This document shows, piece after piece, positions 50,685 through 60,429 of a stretch of 64,000 bases of DNA (within the stretch, counting starts at the first letter, position 1; the number at the start of each line of letters is the position of its first letter). The stretch is taken from the NCBI GenBank assembly GCA_963715045.1, contig CAVQRC010000039.1, forward strand, positions 186,001 through 250,000. Direction: 5' to 3'. Under the pieces are notes generated by a model. The model worked only from the letters and a program-made list of their open reading frames with translations. It did not search any database and was not told the DNA's origin. The position numbers and the translations under genes were made by a program. The DNA is from CAVQRC01 sp963715045 (GTDB lineage Bacteria; Planctomycetota; Planctomycetia; Pirellulales; Lacipirellulaceae).

Positions 50685-53600
50685 CTCGACGGGCAACGTG
50701 AGCTTGATCGAACGCCGGTCGTCCGACACCTCGACCGCCGTCAGCGGCACCTCCTGTTCGTCGACGCGTGGCGAGCCGTAGTTGCCCGAATAGAGGTAGT
50801 GCCACCGACGGGCGTGGACGGATTGCCTCGGATCGGAGTCTGCGGCGAGGGGTTTCGTGAAGTGGACGACGAATCCGCTGCCGTCTCGGCGGAGCGCGAC
50901 ATGGTGGATTTCCATCGGGATCCGCCCGCCGAAGCTGAGCCGCTGTAAGCCGCTGGTCAGCGACCCGATGTAGAGTTGGCCATCGGGGCCGAAAGCCATC
51001 CTTCCGGGCCCGCGAGGCTCGTCGGTAAGAAAGCGGAACGCAGCGCCCTGGTAGGCACCATCGACTTTCTCCAGGGCCACCCGCATCAATCCCGGGTTGG
51101 CCCCGTAGCCCACATCGCCGATGAACAACTGTCCCGCGAAGGGCCCGAATTCTCCCGCACTCGTGTCGAATACGGGGCCCGATGCGCTTCGCATGTACGG
51201 GTAGGGCATCCAACAGGCGGTCCGGCCATCCGGATACGTGCCTTCCGGCAGAGCATCCGATGCTCGTTCCGGGTGACCGTAGAAGCGGCCCGGCTGGACG
51301 TGCGCGATCTTACAGACCTGGATCCAATCGCCCTGGTTGTCGCAGAAGAAAACATCACCGGCGGGATTTGCCGCGACCCCGTTGGGCACACGACAACCGC
51401 GGGCGACTTCCGAGATCCTTCCTCGCCGATCGACTTTGAGAATCGATCCTCGGAATCTTCCCGGCCAGCAGAAGCGATCCGGGTGGGTCCAGAAATTGCC
51501 CGTGTTGAGCGCGACCCAGAGGGCATCCTCGCGATCGGCTGCGAGGCCAAACGTGTACTCATGGAGTCCTTTAGAAAGGCCCCACGCGCCCATCACAGTA
51601 CGAAACGTCTCGACCCGACCATCCTCGTCGCTGTCGACCAGTTCGGTGAGTTCGGGCTTCTGCGATACGTACAGCCGATCCTCGTGCATCAGCAGACCGA
51701 TCGGCTGATGCAGGCCCCGGGCATACTCGGTCCACTCGGTCTGGCTGAGATCCTGGGGCAGCGGTCCGGTCGTGCGATAGATTTTTCCGTGCGTCATCGC
51801 GGCGACGAGCATCCGGCCTTCGGCGTCGAACGCGATCCCGTTGGGCCGCCAGCCTTCGAACGGCGGCGCGATGGTTTCCAGGCGATAGCTGTAGGGTTCC
51901 GCCGCGACGTGACGCGTGGCGGGGGTGCCGTCACCCGGCCTGGCAGCGGAATCCGGCGAATCCGTGGTCGCCGCGGTGGCAGGCGGTTTCGCGGCAGGAT
52001 CGCTCGACATCGTTTCGAGCTCGAACGCGGCGGCCAGTTCGGCGGTCGTCGGCTGCGGAGTTAGGACCGCCGTATTGGAGCCAGGACACCGAGAACTTCA
52101 GTTCGCCGTCGGCCATCTCCGCAGCGACCAATCGCAACGAATTGCCGCCCGACGGTTCGATGCGCCAGCTCGCTGAGAGGCCGCCCGTGACCTGAACCAA
52201 CGCGTGCGTGTCGCCGTCAGACGCGAGAAACGTCAGCGGCCCCGCGGCCTCGCGAGGAATTCCAGCCGAGGTCCCATTCGGAAGAATCCATTGCGGACTG
52301 CTCGCGAAAGCCAGATTGACCGCGACCCGCATGGCCTGCGGAACACGGCTCATGGAAATCTGACGGTGAAAACCACGCCACGTATCGTCGGCAGTGGCCT
52401 GCACATCTTCGTCGACGTCGACCAGAGAGTCGTCGGCCAACAGGCGATACGCGAGCCGTACCGATTCGGAATCGATGCGATAGGATTCGAAGCCCGAACC
52501 GTGATTGGGATCGCTCTCGAGCGGCAACGGCGATGACTGCCAGGCATCTTCCGCGTGCGACCGAAACGCGAGCAGTGGCGGGTGATCGAGCCACGTGATG
52601 ACGTCGGCCGAGGCGGGTCGCCAGATGCGGCCGAAATAGTGTTCGGGCTGGCTGGACACAAACCCGTCGAACCAGGCGGCGATCGGCGCGAGCCGGTCCG
52701 CGTCGAACAACAGCGTGCCCTCGGGAAAACCGAGCGAAATTCCGCGGGGGATGGGGAGTGCGTCGAGATACGTCAGACCCCGTTGGACCACCGGCTGCAG
52801 GTCGACCTGCAGATCGCCGGAGATCTCCTCGATTGGCGGGGGTGCCTGACGTCCCAGGCGGAGGTAGTTCCAGAGGGCGGTCAGTGGCAGGTCTTTGGGA
52901 TACGGCCGTAACGCGGGCAAAGGGAACGCGCCCCTCGTGGTCGACGATCCGGGGCATTTTCGTACCGGGAAATATCGCGTGTCGGGTCGGCGAGCAGCCG
53001 GCGGAAATACCGTGCCTGAAGATGATCGGCAATGTGAGTCAGATCGGGCGCCCGCGTCGTGGGATCGATCGGTCCTTCCGGCAGTACGCCGTGGAATGCG
53101 TGACAGCTCGTGCAGCCCAAGCCGCGCCTGCCCGCGATCAGCCGGCCGAGTTCGACCTGACTGGCGAGCACCTCGTGCGTGCCGGCCGCGGCGGGTTGCA
53201 GGTCCTCGGCCGCGTCGCGCACGATCAAGGCCGAGGCCAGGCGGGCCCCTCGCGCGGCAAAGCCAGGCATGCGGGCACCGATCCAGGGACGCATCGCCGC
53301 GGTCCGGGCGCCATCGCGAACGAATTCCACCAGGCGGTCGTGGCGGACGCGAGTCGCGACTCCGGTCAGTTCGTGCGGCGTAATCCAGCGAGCCGCTTCG
53401 GCGCCTCCGAGGATCGCCACCAACGGCTGTCCCCCCTGCCCTTCGTTCTCGTGGCAGGCGCGGCAGTTGAGCAGCTCGAAGTCGATACGCGTGCGTTCGG
53501 CGAGCGAACCGACCGCTGTGGGGGGCAACGCGGTGGCATACGCGATGAGGTCGGCACGGGAAGCTTCCGAGAGGGCATAGTGCGGTGCGCTTCCGTCAGC

Positions 53601-55089
53601 GACTCGCGGCCCGAGGCAACCCCCCGCGACTTGTTCCCGGCTCATCCCTGCCAGCGGCGGTCCTGTCGGTGGCTCGGTCGCGACTTGCAGCGTGGGACGA
53701 CCAGAGACGTGACGCGTGACTTGCAGGACGTCTTCCGGTGCGACGACGTGGCAGTTCACACACCCCAGCTTGATCATCTGCCGCAGGGCAACGGCTTCCA
53801 GTCGTCGGCCGGCTGGCAGGGTCGCGAACATCTCGCGGTCTTCTCCGAGCTCTGCCCATTGCGCTGCGAGTTCCTCGACCGCAAACAAGGCACGCTCTGT
53901 CTTGACGAGCGATTCAAGATCGACGTCCGGCTCCGTGGCAGGTTCTTCGTCGGCAGTCTCGGCTTGCGGCTCGATCGCAGCCGGCGGTTCCACGGCGGCG
54001 GACGGCTTGCCAGTCGGGTTGCGGGTCAGCATCCAGTTGGTGAGGTGGCCGGCCTGCTTCGTGGTGAGCGCGAAGTTGGGCATGCTTCCGTGCGGGCGGG
54101 TGGCCTGGGGCGCGAGGAGAAACTGGACGAGTCCCTGGGGTGTCCACTTGGCGGCCAGGTTTTCGAGACGGGGTGCGGTGCGTGGGATGGTCGCCGTCTC
54201 GCCTGGCGGTTCATGGCAGGTGAGGCAGCCGAACTTGACGGCCAGCTTCTGACCTCGGTCCGGCCGGCCAGCGACTGCGGATCGGGCTGCGGCGGTTTGT
54301 CCACGGGTCAAGTAGGCGGCGATGGTCTTCGCCGCCCGGGCAATCGCGTCAGGATCGCCCGCAGGAGCCGGCATCAGCGTGGTCGGGACGAACCGCGTGC
54401 GGGTCGCGGATCCAACGTTCGATCCAGTCGCGGCTCAAGCGATCCTGCGTATCGATGAGGTTGGGACCGGGCAGTTGTTCGATCGGCGTCATGGCCGCGG
54501 CGAAAGAGTCCCGCCAGGCCGCCGGACCTGGATGGCAGCGAAAGCAACCTCCGCGCTCGGCAAGAACTGCTCCGCGATCGATGCTGGCCTGTTGGCTGAT
54601 GGCCGCGGACAGGTCGTCGCTCAGCGAGTCACGGGTGAAAAATCGGGGGTGCATGGCTTCGCGGGCAAAGCGATCGCTTTCCCATTCGAGCCACAGCCTG
54701 GCCCCGCGTCGGGCGACGGCGGTCAGCGAGAATTCACAGCTCCCGGCCTCGAGGTCTACTGGCTTGCCCCAGGCGATGGTCTCGCCGTTGAGTTCGAGAT
54801 TGAGGTCGGAGACTTCCTCCGTGTTCGCGAAAAACGTGAAAACCCCGGCGTGCGGCACGACAAGCCGGCCCAGGAATGCGACATCGACTTCGCCCGCGAC
54901 CAGCGTTGGATGGATGGCGTCGCCCGCGTGGCCATACAGGCGAGGTAATGGTTCAATCCGGACGACGCGGTGGTCGCCCCCTCGTTCGCGGTATTCGGCG
55001 ACGAGACCGCCGCGTTCAGGATCGTCGGCAGCGACGATGCACGTGCTCACGGCGATCGCCAGGATGAGAGTCAGTCTGAGTGCGAACAA
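50571..55089 (-). CDS. Secreted multiheme fusion: PA14-like, five CxxCH and sorbosone-dehydrogenase-like propeller; frameshifted
   Basis: Leader FALRLTLILAIAVSTCIVAA after a probable TTG start at 55089. Domains in order: a PA14-like domain (LVAEYRERGGDHRV, PHAGVFTFFANTEEVSDLNL); heme sites CFRCH, CLTCH, CVNCH, CRACH and CTSCH; a DUF6797-like region (from about 52920, RPYPKDLPLTALWNYLRLGRQ); and a glucose/sorbosone-dehydrogenase-like propeller (GWRPNGIAFDAEGRMLVAAMTHGKIYR, VPNGVAANPAGDVFFCDNQGDW, FIGDVGYGANPGLMRV). Shifts near 54375, 52930 and 52030 split it into four frames that are consecutive and non-overlapping, so one gene of about 1,505 residues is most likely. Separate genes are possible but no starts or ribosome sites lie at the joins. 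Confidence 0.8.
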
Positions 55090-55124
55090 GAGGAGCTTCC
55101 AGTGGGAGTCGAGGAAGATACGCG

Positions 55125-55897
55125 CTACCGTCGGCGACGGTGCACTGCCGCCACGCCCAACACGGCCAACAGCCACAGCGTCGTCGGTTCGGGAACCGTG
55201 GCCGCCGTCAACTGGCCGCCGCCGCTGCCGAACTCGGTTTGCCACGCGAGAAAGTCGTCCCCGGTCACCTGAGAGTCGCCGTTGGCATCGCCCGTGTTCG
55301 CCGTGGCCGTGCCATCAAGCGTCGGGAAATTCGTTTGCCAGATCAGAAAGTCTTCACCGTCGACACGTCCGTCCTTGTTGAAGTCGGCCGACAACGAGTT
55401 CGGCGTGCCCTCGCAGGTAGGAAAAGCCGCCTCCGCCTCCGCCACCCTGAGACCACGACGTAAACTCAATGTCAACATAGATGTTGTCGGAGATCAGGTG
55501 CACGACGCCCGGCAGGCCAATCGTCCCGGGTGGGTTCGAGCCGACCATGTTGACCCAGGTATCAAAGTTCAGTGCGGTGTAGTTCGCGGCGGAAAACCCG
55601 CTGGAAGGATTTCCATTACGGCCCAGGAAGGCCCATTCGGTGTCGGCCGGCGAAATCTCGCGGACGTAACTGATTTCCGCCGCGATGTTGAAAATGCCCT
55701 GCCGTGTTTTGACGCGTCAGCCACACCTGGTCGGTCAACCGGTCCTGGTTCTCCTCCAGATTCCAATCCGAGAAGGCGGGTTTACTGAACGCGAAGTCAT
55801 CGCCTGACCAGACCGCGGGCGAGCCACCGAAACACACCGCAGGAGCCACACACGAGGCAAACCACGCCACACAGGAACTACGTAAGAGGGAGGACAT
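55125..55897 (-). CDS. PEP-CTERM protein with dockerin-like EF hands, frameshifted
   Basis: Starts MSSLLRSSCVAWFASCVAPAVCFGG (signal peptide), continues with AVWSGDDFAFSKPAF and, after a shift near 55715, REISPADTEWAFLGRNGNPSSGFSAANYTALNFDTWVNMVGSNPPGT and HLISDNIYVDIEFTSWSQGGGGGGGFSY. After another shift near 55425 come two EF-hand-like repeats (ADFNKDGRVDGEDFLIWQTN, GDANGDSQVTGDDFLAWQTE) and the sorting end VPEPTTLWLLAVLGVAAVHRRRR. About 257 residues. The middle part resembles planctomycete secreted proteins of unknown function that end in this way. Confidence 0.82.
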
Positions 55898-56068
55898 GTT
55901 GAGAGCTCGCGTCGCTTGCGGAAATCGCCCGCGACAATTCTAAAGACCGCCGCGGGAGAAGAGACCAATGTTCATCTTAGAGCAACAGAACGAGTCAGGA
56001 AAAGACGCAGCTTTTCCTGCGGATTACTCACCGACAGCATCCGCCGGGTGCAGCAACTCAGTTCCGCT

Positions 56069-56160
56069 GTTGGGAATTCGTCATTGGGCATTCCTTCGTC
56101 ATAAGTCATTAGTCATTGCAATGCCGGGCCGCTTCAGCGACACCAACAAGCCGCGTTCCT
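56069..56160 (-). repeat. Dispersed ~90-bp repeat, copy 2
   Basis: Inverted copy of 18993-19082, differing at a few positions. Begins 36 bases beyond the stop of the dehydrogenase-cytochrome gene (56197). Non-coding. Confidence 0.8.
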
Positions 56161-56196
56161 CAACCTGCATCCGCCCGCGGGACTCGCAGCGGAGCA

Positions 56197-59100
56197 TCAG
56201 TTGCCCGGCAGCGGGACCTGCCGGGCGGACATGAGGTACGCCACGAGATCGACGATCTCTTCGTCGGTAAACGGATCGAGCAGACCTTCGGGCATCATTG
56301 ATACGGGCGCCGTCTCCTGCGACTCGATTTGCGACTTGGCAATGACGATCGGCTCGTCCCGGCCCGGTACGCGAAGTCGCAATTGCCGGTCATTCTCACC
56401 GGCGTAAATGCCTGATTGCAGACGGCCATCTTCGGTGAGCACCAGTTGCATCTTGTACGCGTCCTGGATGACGGCACTGGGGGTCAGGATGTTTCCCAGC
56501 AGGTAGTCGAGATTCGCTCGATTCGCGCCGGTAATGTCAGGGCCGATCCGGCCACCTTCGCCATATAACTGATGGCACACCATACAGGTTCGCCCGAACA
56601 GGAGTCGTCCATGGGTCGGGTCGGCGGCAGCCAGGGCGTCGGCCGAAAGGATCTCGCGAATCCTGTCGGCTGCCTGACCATGCTCGGCGTTTTCGGGTTC
56701 GAGTGATCCCCAGACGTCGACAAAGCTGTTGCCTACCACCCGTCGCAGCGAGCGGGCGACATACGCTGGCACATCGCGGCGGGGTATCGAACCGGATCGA
56801 ATCGCTTCCGTGAGTTGACGGCCGTAGCCGCTGCGGGTGGCCATCGCGTGAATGACCTCGAGCCGTCGTTCGGCATCATAAGCTTCGTATCGGTCGAGCA
56901 TCGCCTGACCAAGTTCGGGGCTGTCGAATGCCGCGGCGCCGCGAATGGCCTGCTTGTTGAGCTGCTCGTCGTCGAAGAGTTCGCGAAGCACGGGTATGAG
57001 CGGCGGAGTGGGCCGGGCGATGAGTCCGCGGAGCGCGGCCTCGCGCTCGCCGACGTCTGCCTGCCGGTTCTCGACCGTCTTGCGAAGGGACTCAAATGCG
57101 ACCTCGTTGCCGAACTGTTGCGCGATTTCAATCGCCACTCGCATCGCGTCACCGCCTGTCGCCTGCAGTTCGCTGTAGACTGCGATCCAGTTGTCAGGCG
57201 GGGTCACGTCGCCGAGCCCCTCGAGTCCGTCCCGCAGCCCGCCAAGCAGGTCACGCTGTACGTGACCCGAGGTCGACCCGATGGCCTGCACCACGACGTC
57301 CAGCGAATCGTCGTCAGCCAGTCGGCGGGCGACAAACCGGGTGAGCAGCGGAATCTTCGCGTCTGCCGCGACTTCCAGACTGCGGGCCGGATGCTGCGTG
57401 ACGATCGGCTCGAGTCCGAACCAGATCATCAACGGCAGATTGTGATCGTCGGCGTCTTCTGCGTGACGCACAAGCTGCTCGATGATCGCCCAGCGATCCT
57501 GTTCGGGCATTCGCTGCAGGGCCGCAGCCAGGTACAGCCGGACGACGGGAGACGGATCCTGCTCAGCAAGCCGCGTGAAGCACTGAAGCGCTTCGGCCGA
57601 AGGGTGTCGCTCTTCACACAGCAATTGAATCGCCCAACCGCGGACGTACGGCTCCTCGTCGTGCAGGGCGGCGATCAGCTCCGCCGTCGACAGGTTGCCT
57701 GTGACGTGCAACCCCCACATCCCGCGGAGGCGAATCTCGGCCGACTCTTGATCTTCAAAAATGGCTCTCAGTTGTGCCACGGCCGACTCCGCGAGGGGCC
57801 GCTGACCACTGCGATACTGCAGATTCACGCGAGCACGTGCGGCATGCCAGTTGCTATCGACGAGCTGCAACTCGGCCAGACGAAGATCGGAAAGCGACCG
57901 CAGGTCGGCCTGACGGTCCGGAAAGTCGGTCGCCAGGGAGTTCTTGGCGGAGATGCGAAACACACGGCCCGTGTCCTTGTTGAGCACGTCCTTGCCGCAG
58001 ATGTCGGCATCATGCCAGTCGAGTACATAGACGTCACCATCCGGCCCGATTTCGACACTGAACCCGATCCACTGCGCGTTGTTGGCGAGCAGGAAGTCGT
58101 CGCCATGGTGACCGACGAATCCCGAGCCGCGCGGTTCGAGGATATCGGTCAGCAACGCATGTTCATGAATGTTGGCCATGAAGATCCGGTTGCGATACGT
58201 TGCCGGGAACCCGTCGGACTGGTAGATCCGCGCGCCGCCGTGGGCCGACCGGTGCTTGTGGTCGGCGATCGTTCGCAAGTCGCGGTAGACGTAAGGGTTG
58301 AAGTGGCTGCCGCCCTGCCGGTGGTAGATCCCGCCGGGAATCACGTGCCACAGGTGGGGGATCACACATGCGGTAATGAAGATCTGGCCGTGGGCATCGA
58401 AGTCGATGCCCCACGGATTGCTGAACCCGTGGGCGACCACCTCGAAGCGATCCTGCTGGGGATGGTACCGCCAGACGCCGCCATTGATGTCGATCGGCGG
58501 CGCCGCGAAATCGTGGCTCTTGGGGAACTTCTCACCCGGTCGATAGATCCGTCCTTTGCCGGCGGGTCGACCGACCTGCGACGGGGTCGCAAAACCTTGG
58601 AGCCCGTACAGCCAGCCATCGGGACCCCAATGCAAGCTGTTGAGCGTCTCGTGGCGGTCACGGATGCCCCAGCCCGTCAGACGAACTTCGCATGCCTCGA
58701 TGTCGCCGCGATCGTCGTCATCGGCGTCGGGAATGAAGAGCAGATTCGGCGGCGCGCCCAGCCATAACCCACCGAAGCCCACAGCGATCGCCGCCGGGAA
58801 GGGAATCCCCTCGGCAAACACGGTCCGCTTGTCCGCCCGACCGTCACGATCGGTGTCTTCGAGAATCAGGATTCGACTGTCGCCCGACGCCGAGAAACCC
58901 TTCCCCCGGGTTTCGTAATCGCGATTCTCGGCGATCCACAGCCGCCCGCGATCGTCCCAGCAGAACGCCATCGGCTGGGTCAGCATTGGCTCGGCGGCAA
59001 ATACGTTCACTTCGAATCCCTCCGCGGCGGTCATCGCCCCGACCGCTTCCTCAGGCGAAAGGAACCTGGCTTTTCGTCCCTCCTCCTGGGCGATTTTCCA

Positions 59101-60045
59101 CTGCGCCCACGACATCGCCTGGCCCGAGTAAGCCGACCAGGCACGACTCACTGCGAGGTCGTTAAACTCACCCGTGTAAATCAGCAACCGATGGCGAACG
59201 ACTGCCCGCCCGCCGGCTGCAATCTGCCAGTCTCCGAGTCGTGCCCGGCAAGGCCCCACGCCCAGCTGCTGATCGACCCGCCATGGCTGTGGATAGCCCG
59301 AATTCTCGGGATGGTCGAAGATGGCCACGTGCGCGAAATCCTCGCGCCCCGCCACCTGCATCCCGACGTCAATCCACACCGCCCGCTCGCCGTCGGCCCT
59401 CGTATCTTGCTGGCGGGCACTGTTGACCACTCGACCAGGGATACCCTCCCGCCACGGCATCCGCAGAAATAGTCCTCCGTAGTCGTATTCACCGACAGTT
59501 ACCGGGACGTTCGCCGTAGCGGTCCATTCAAGATCGAGAAGGTGCGCGTCGCCATCACGTCGAAACGTCCAGGTCTGCCGCTCGCGAAGCACGGCCGTCC
59601 CATCGGCGGCGAGCAAATCGTACTCGGTCTGCCACTGGACCAGGTCGCCGGAACTGAAGGCCTCGCGTTTGAGGATCGTTGCCGAGACCCGTCGCCAGTA
59701 ATCGGCCCCCGGATGGTGAAAGTAGTCGCGGCCGTTGACACGGGTGAGGCCCCAATAGAGTCCCGTCTGGTGCGGATGATGGGGCGGCTGGTCTTCGGTA
59801 ACCACGCCGCGGCCATCGGCGGGGAGGATCGGATGAAGATAGGGTCGCTGGTCGGGCGACGCGTGCTGCACGACGATCGGCTCGGAACTGCCGCGACGGA
59901 ACACCGAGATCGTGTTCTCCGCGTCGTCCTGCACGACGACGTAGCCCTGCGACGCGTCGTCAGCTGCCTGAACCGCGGTAGACACGCACAGGACCAGGCA
60001 GGCAGCGACGGCTACAGAGATTCCCCATCCCGGCCGCTTTGGCAA
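56197..60045 (-). CDS. DUF6807 (PmoA-like)-membrane-bound dehydrogenase-HEAT-cytochrome c protein
   Basis: Intact frame. A TTG start at 60045 gives MPKRPGWGISVAVAACLVLC, a good signal peptide; the frame is open to 60258 but the extra part looks random. Residues about 30-330 are DUF6807 (PmoA homology: QRPYLHPILPADGRGVVTEDQPPHHPHQTGLYWG). Then a PVC-type dehydrogenase propeller (EGFEVNVFAAEPMLTQPMAFCWDDRGRLWIAE, NSLHWGPDGWLYGLQG, GDVYVLDWHDADICGK), HEAT-like repeats (about 800-1130), and a C-terminal cytochrome domain (FGRTCMVCHQLYGEGGRIGPDITG, one CxxCH; SQIESQETAPVSMMPEGLLDPFT). About 1,280 residues. Such fusions are restricted to planctomycetes and relatives and are thought to act in the periplasm on sugars; substrate unknown. 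Confidence 0.85.
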   Translation of the reverse strand: MPKRPGWGISVAVAACLVLCVSTAVQAADDASQGYVVVQDDAENTISVFRRGSSEPIVVQHASPDQRPYLHPILPADGRGVVTEDQPPHHPHQTGLYWGLTRVNGRDYFHHPGADYWRRVSATILKREAFSSGDLVQWQTEYDLLAADGTAVLRERQTWTFRRDGDAHLLDLEWTATANVPVTVGEYDYGGLFLRMPWREGIPGRVVNSARQQDTRADGERAVWIDVGMQVAGREDFAHVAIFDHPENSGYPQPWRVDQQLGVGPCRARLGDWQIAAGGRAVVRHRLLIYTGEFNDLAVSRAWSAYSGQAMSWAQWKIAQEEGRKARFLSPEEAVGAMTAAEGFEVNVFAAEPMLTQPMAFCWDDRGRLWIAENRDYETRGKGFSASGDSRILILEDTDRDGRADKRTVFAEGIPFPAAIAVGFGGLWLGAPPNLLFIPDADDDDRGDIEACEVRLTGWGIRDRHETLNSLHWGPDGWLYGLQGFATPSQVGRPAGKGRIYRPGEKFPKSHDFAAPPIDINGGVWRYHPQQDRFEVVAHGFSNPWGIDFDAHGQIFITACVIPHLWHVIPGGIYHRQGGSHFNPYVYRDLRTIADHKHRSAHGGARIYQSDGFPATYRNRIFMANIHEHALLTDILEPRGSGFVGHHGDDFLLANNAQWIGFSVEIGPDGDVYVLDWHDADICGKDVLNKDTGRVFRISAKNSLATDFPDRQADLRSLSDLRLAELQLVDSNWHAARARVNLQYRSGQRPLAESAVAQLRAIFEDQESAEIRLRGMWGLHVTGNLSTAELIAALHDEEPYVRGWAIQLLCEERHPSAEALQCFTRLAEQDPSPVVRLYLAAALQRMPEQDRWAIIEQLVRHAEDADDHNLPLMIWFGLEPIVTQHPARSLEVAADAKIPLLTRFVARRLADDDSLDVVVQAIGSTSGHVQRDLLGGLRDGLEGLGDVTPPDNWIAVYSELQATGGDAMRVAIEIAQQFGNEVAFESLRKTVENRQADVGEREAALRGLIARPTPPLIPVLRELFDDEQLNKQAIRGAAAFDSPELGQAMLDRYEAYDAERRLEVIHAMATRSGYGRQLTEAIRSGSIPRRDVPAYVARSLRRVVGNSFVDVWGSLEPENAEHGQAADRIREILSADALAAADPTHGRLLFGRTCMVCHQLYGEGGRIGPDITGANRANLDYLLGNILTPSAVIQDAYKMQLVLTEDGRLQSGIYAGENDRQLRLRVPGRDEPIVIAKSQIESQETAPVSMMPEGLLDPFTDEEIVDLVAYLMSARQVPLPGN

Positions 60046-60429
60046 GCCCCACCCGCACGCCACGGCTCGGCTGTGCCAGATCCAAAGGAACCCTCGGACA
60101 CCAGAGCGCCCGCGGTGTTGTGGCGGCCCCTGTTCATGAGCTGTACGAATTCGGGTGCGGCAAATGTGGGTCGGAAAGGGCATCGTCGCTATTCCTGAGA
60201 TCTTCACGTCGCGGCTGCGCGCCGCGTGCATCAAACCAGCGGCCAGGCTGCGTCTCAATGTCGCGAGCCGCGGTGGGCGCTGTCAAGGATTCGACCTCGG
60301 GCCGCCATGGTGACAACCGCTGCGAGAAGCCCGGCATTCTGGTGCACACCGTGGCGATCGACACATCCGCTGCCGGCGGTCGACTCGAGGGCAGTCGGGC
60401 CGCCGGTTCCAAATGCCGGGCTTCGGGGC
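60046..60429. other. Spacer between two minus-strand secreted-protein genes
   Basis: 384 bases. The open frame of the downstream gene extends to 60258 without family features. No other gene or clear regulatory motif was recognised. Confidence 0.35.

Noticed and set aside
56815..58767. 650-codon open frame on the plus strand
   Set aside because: Antisense to the intact dehydrogenase-cytochrome gene; high GC at third positions of that gene keeps the opposite frame open.
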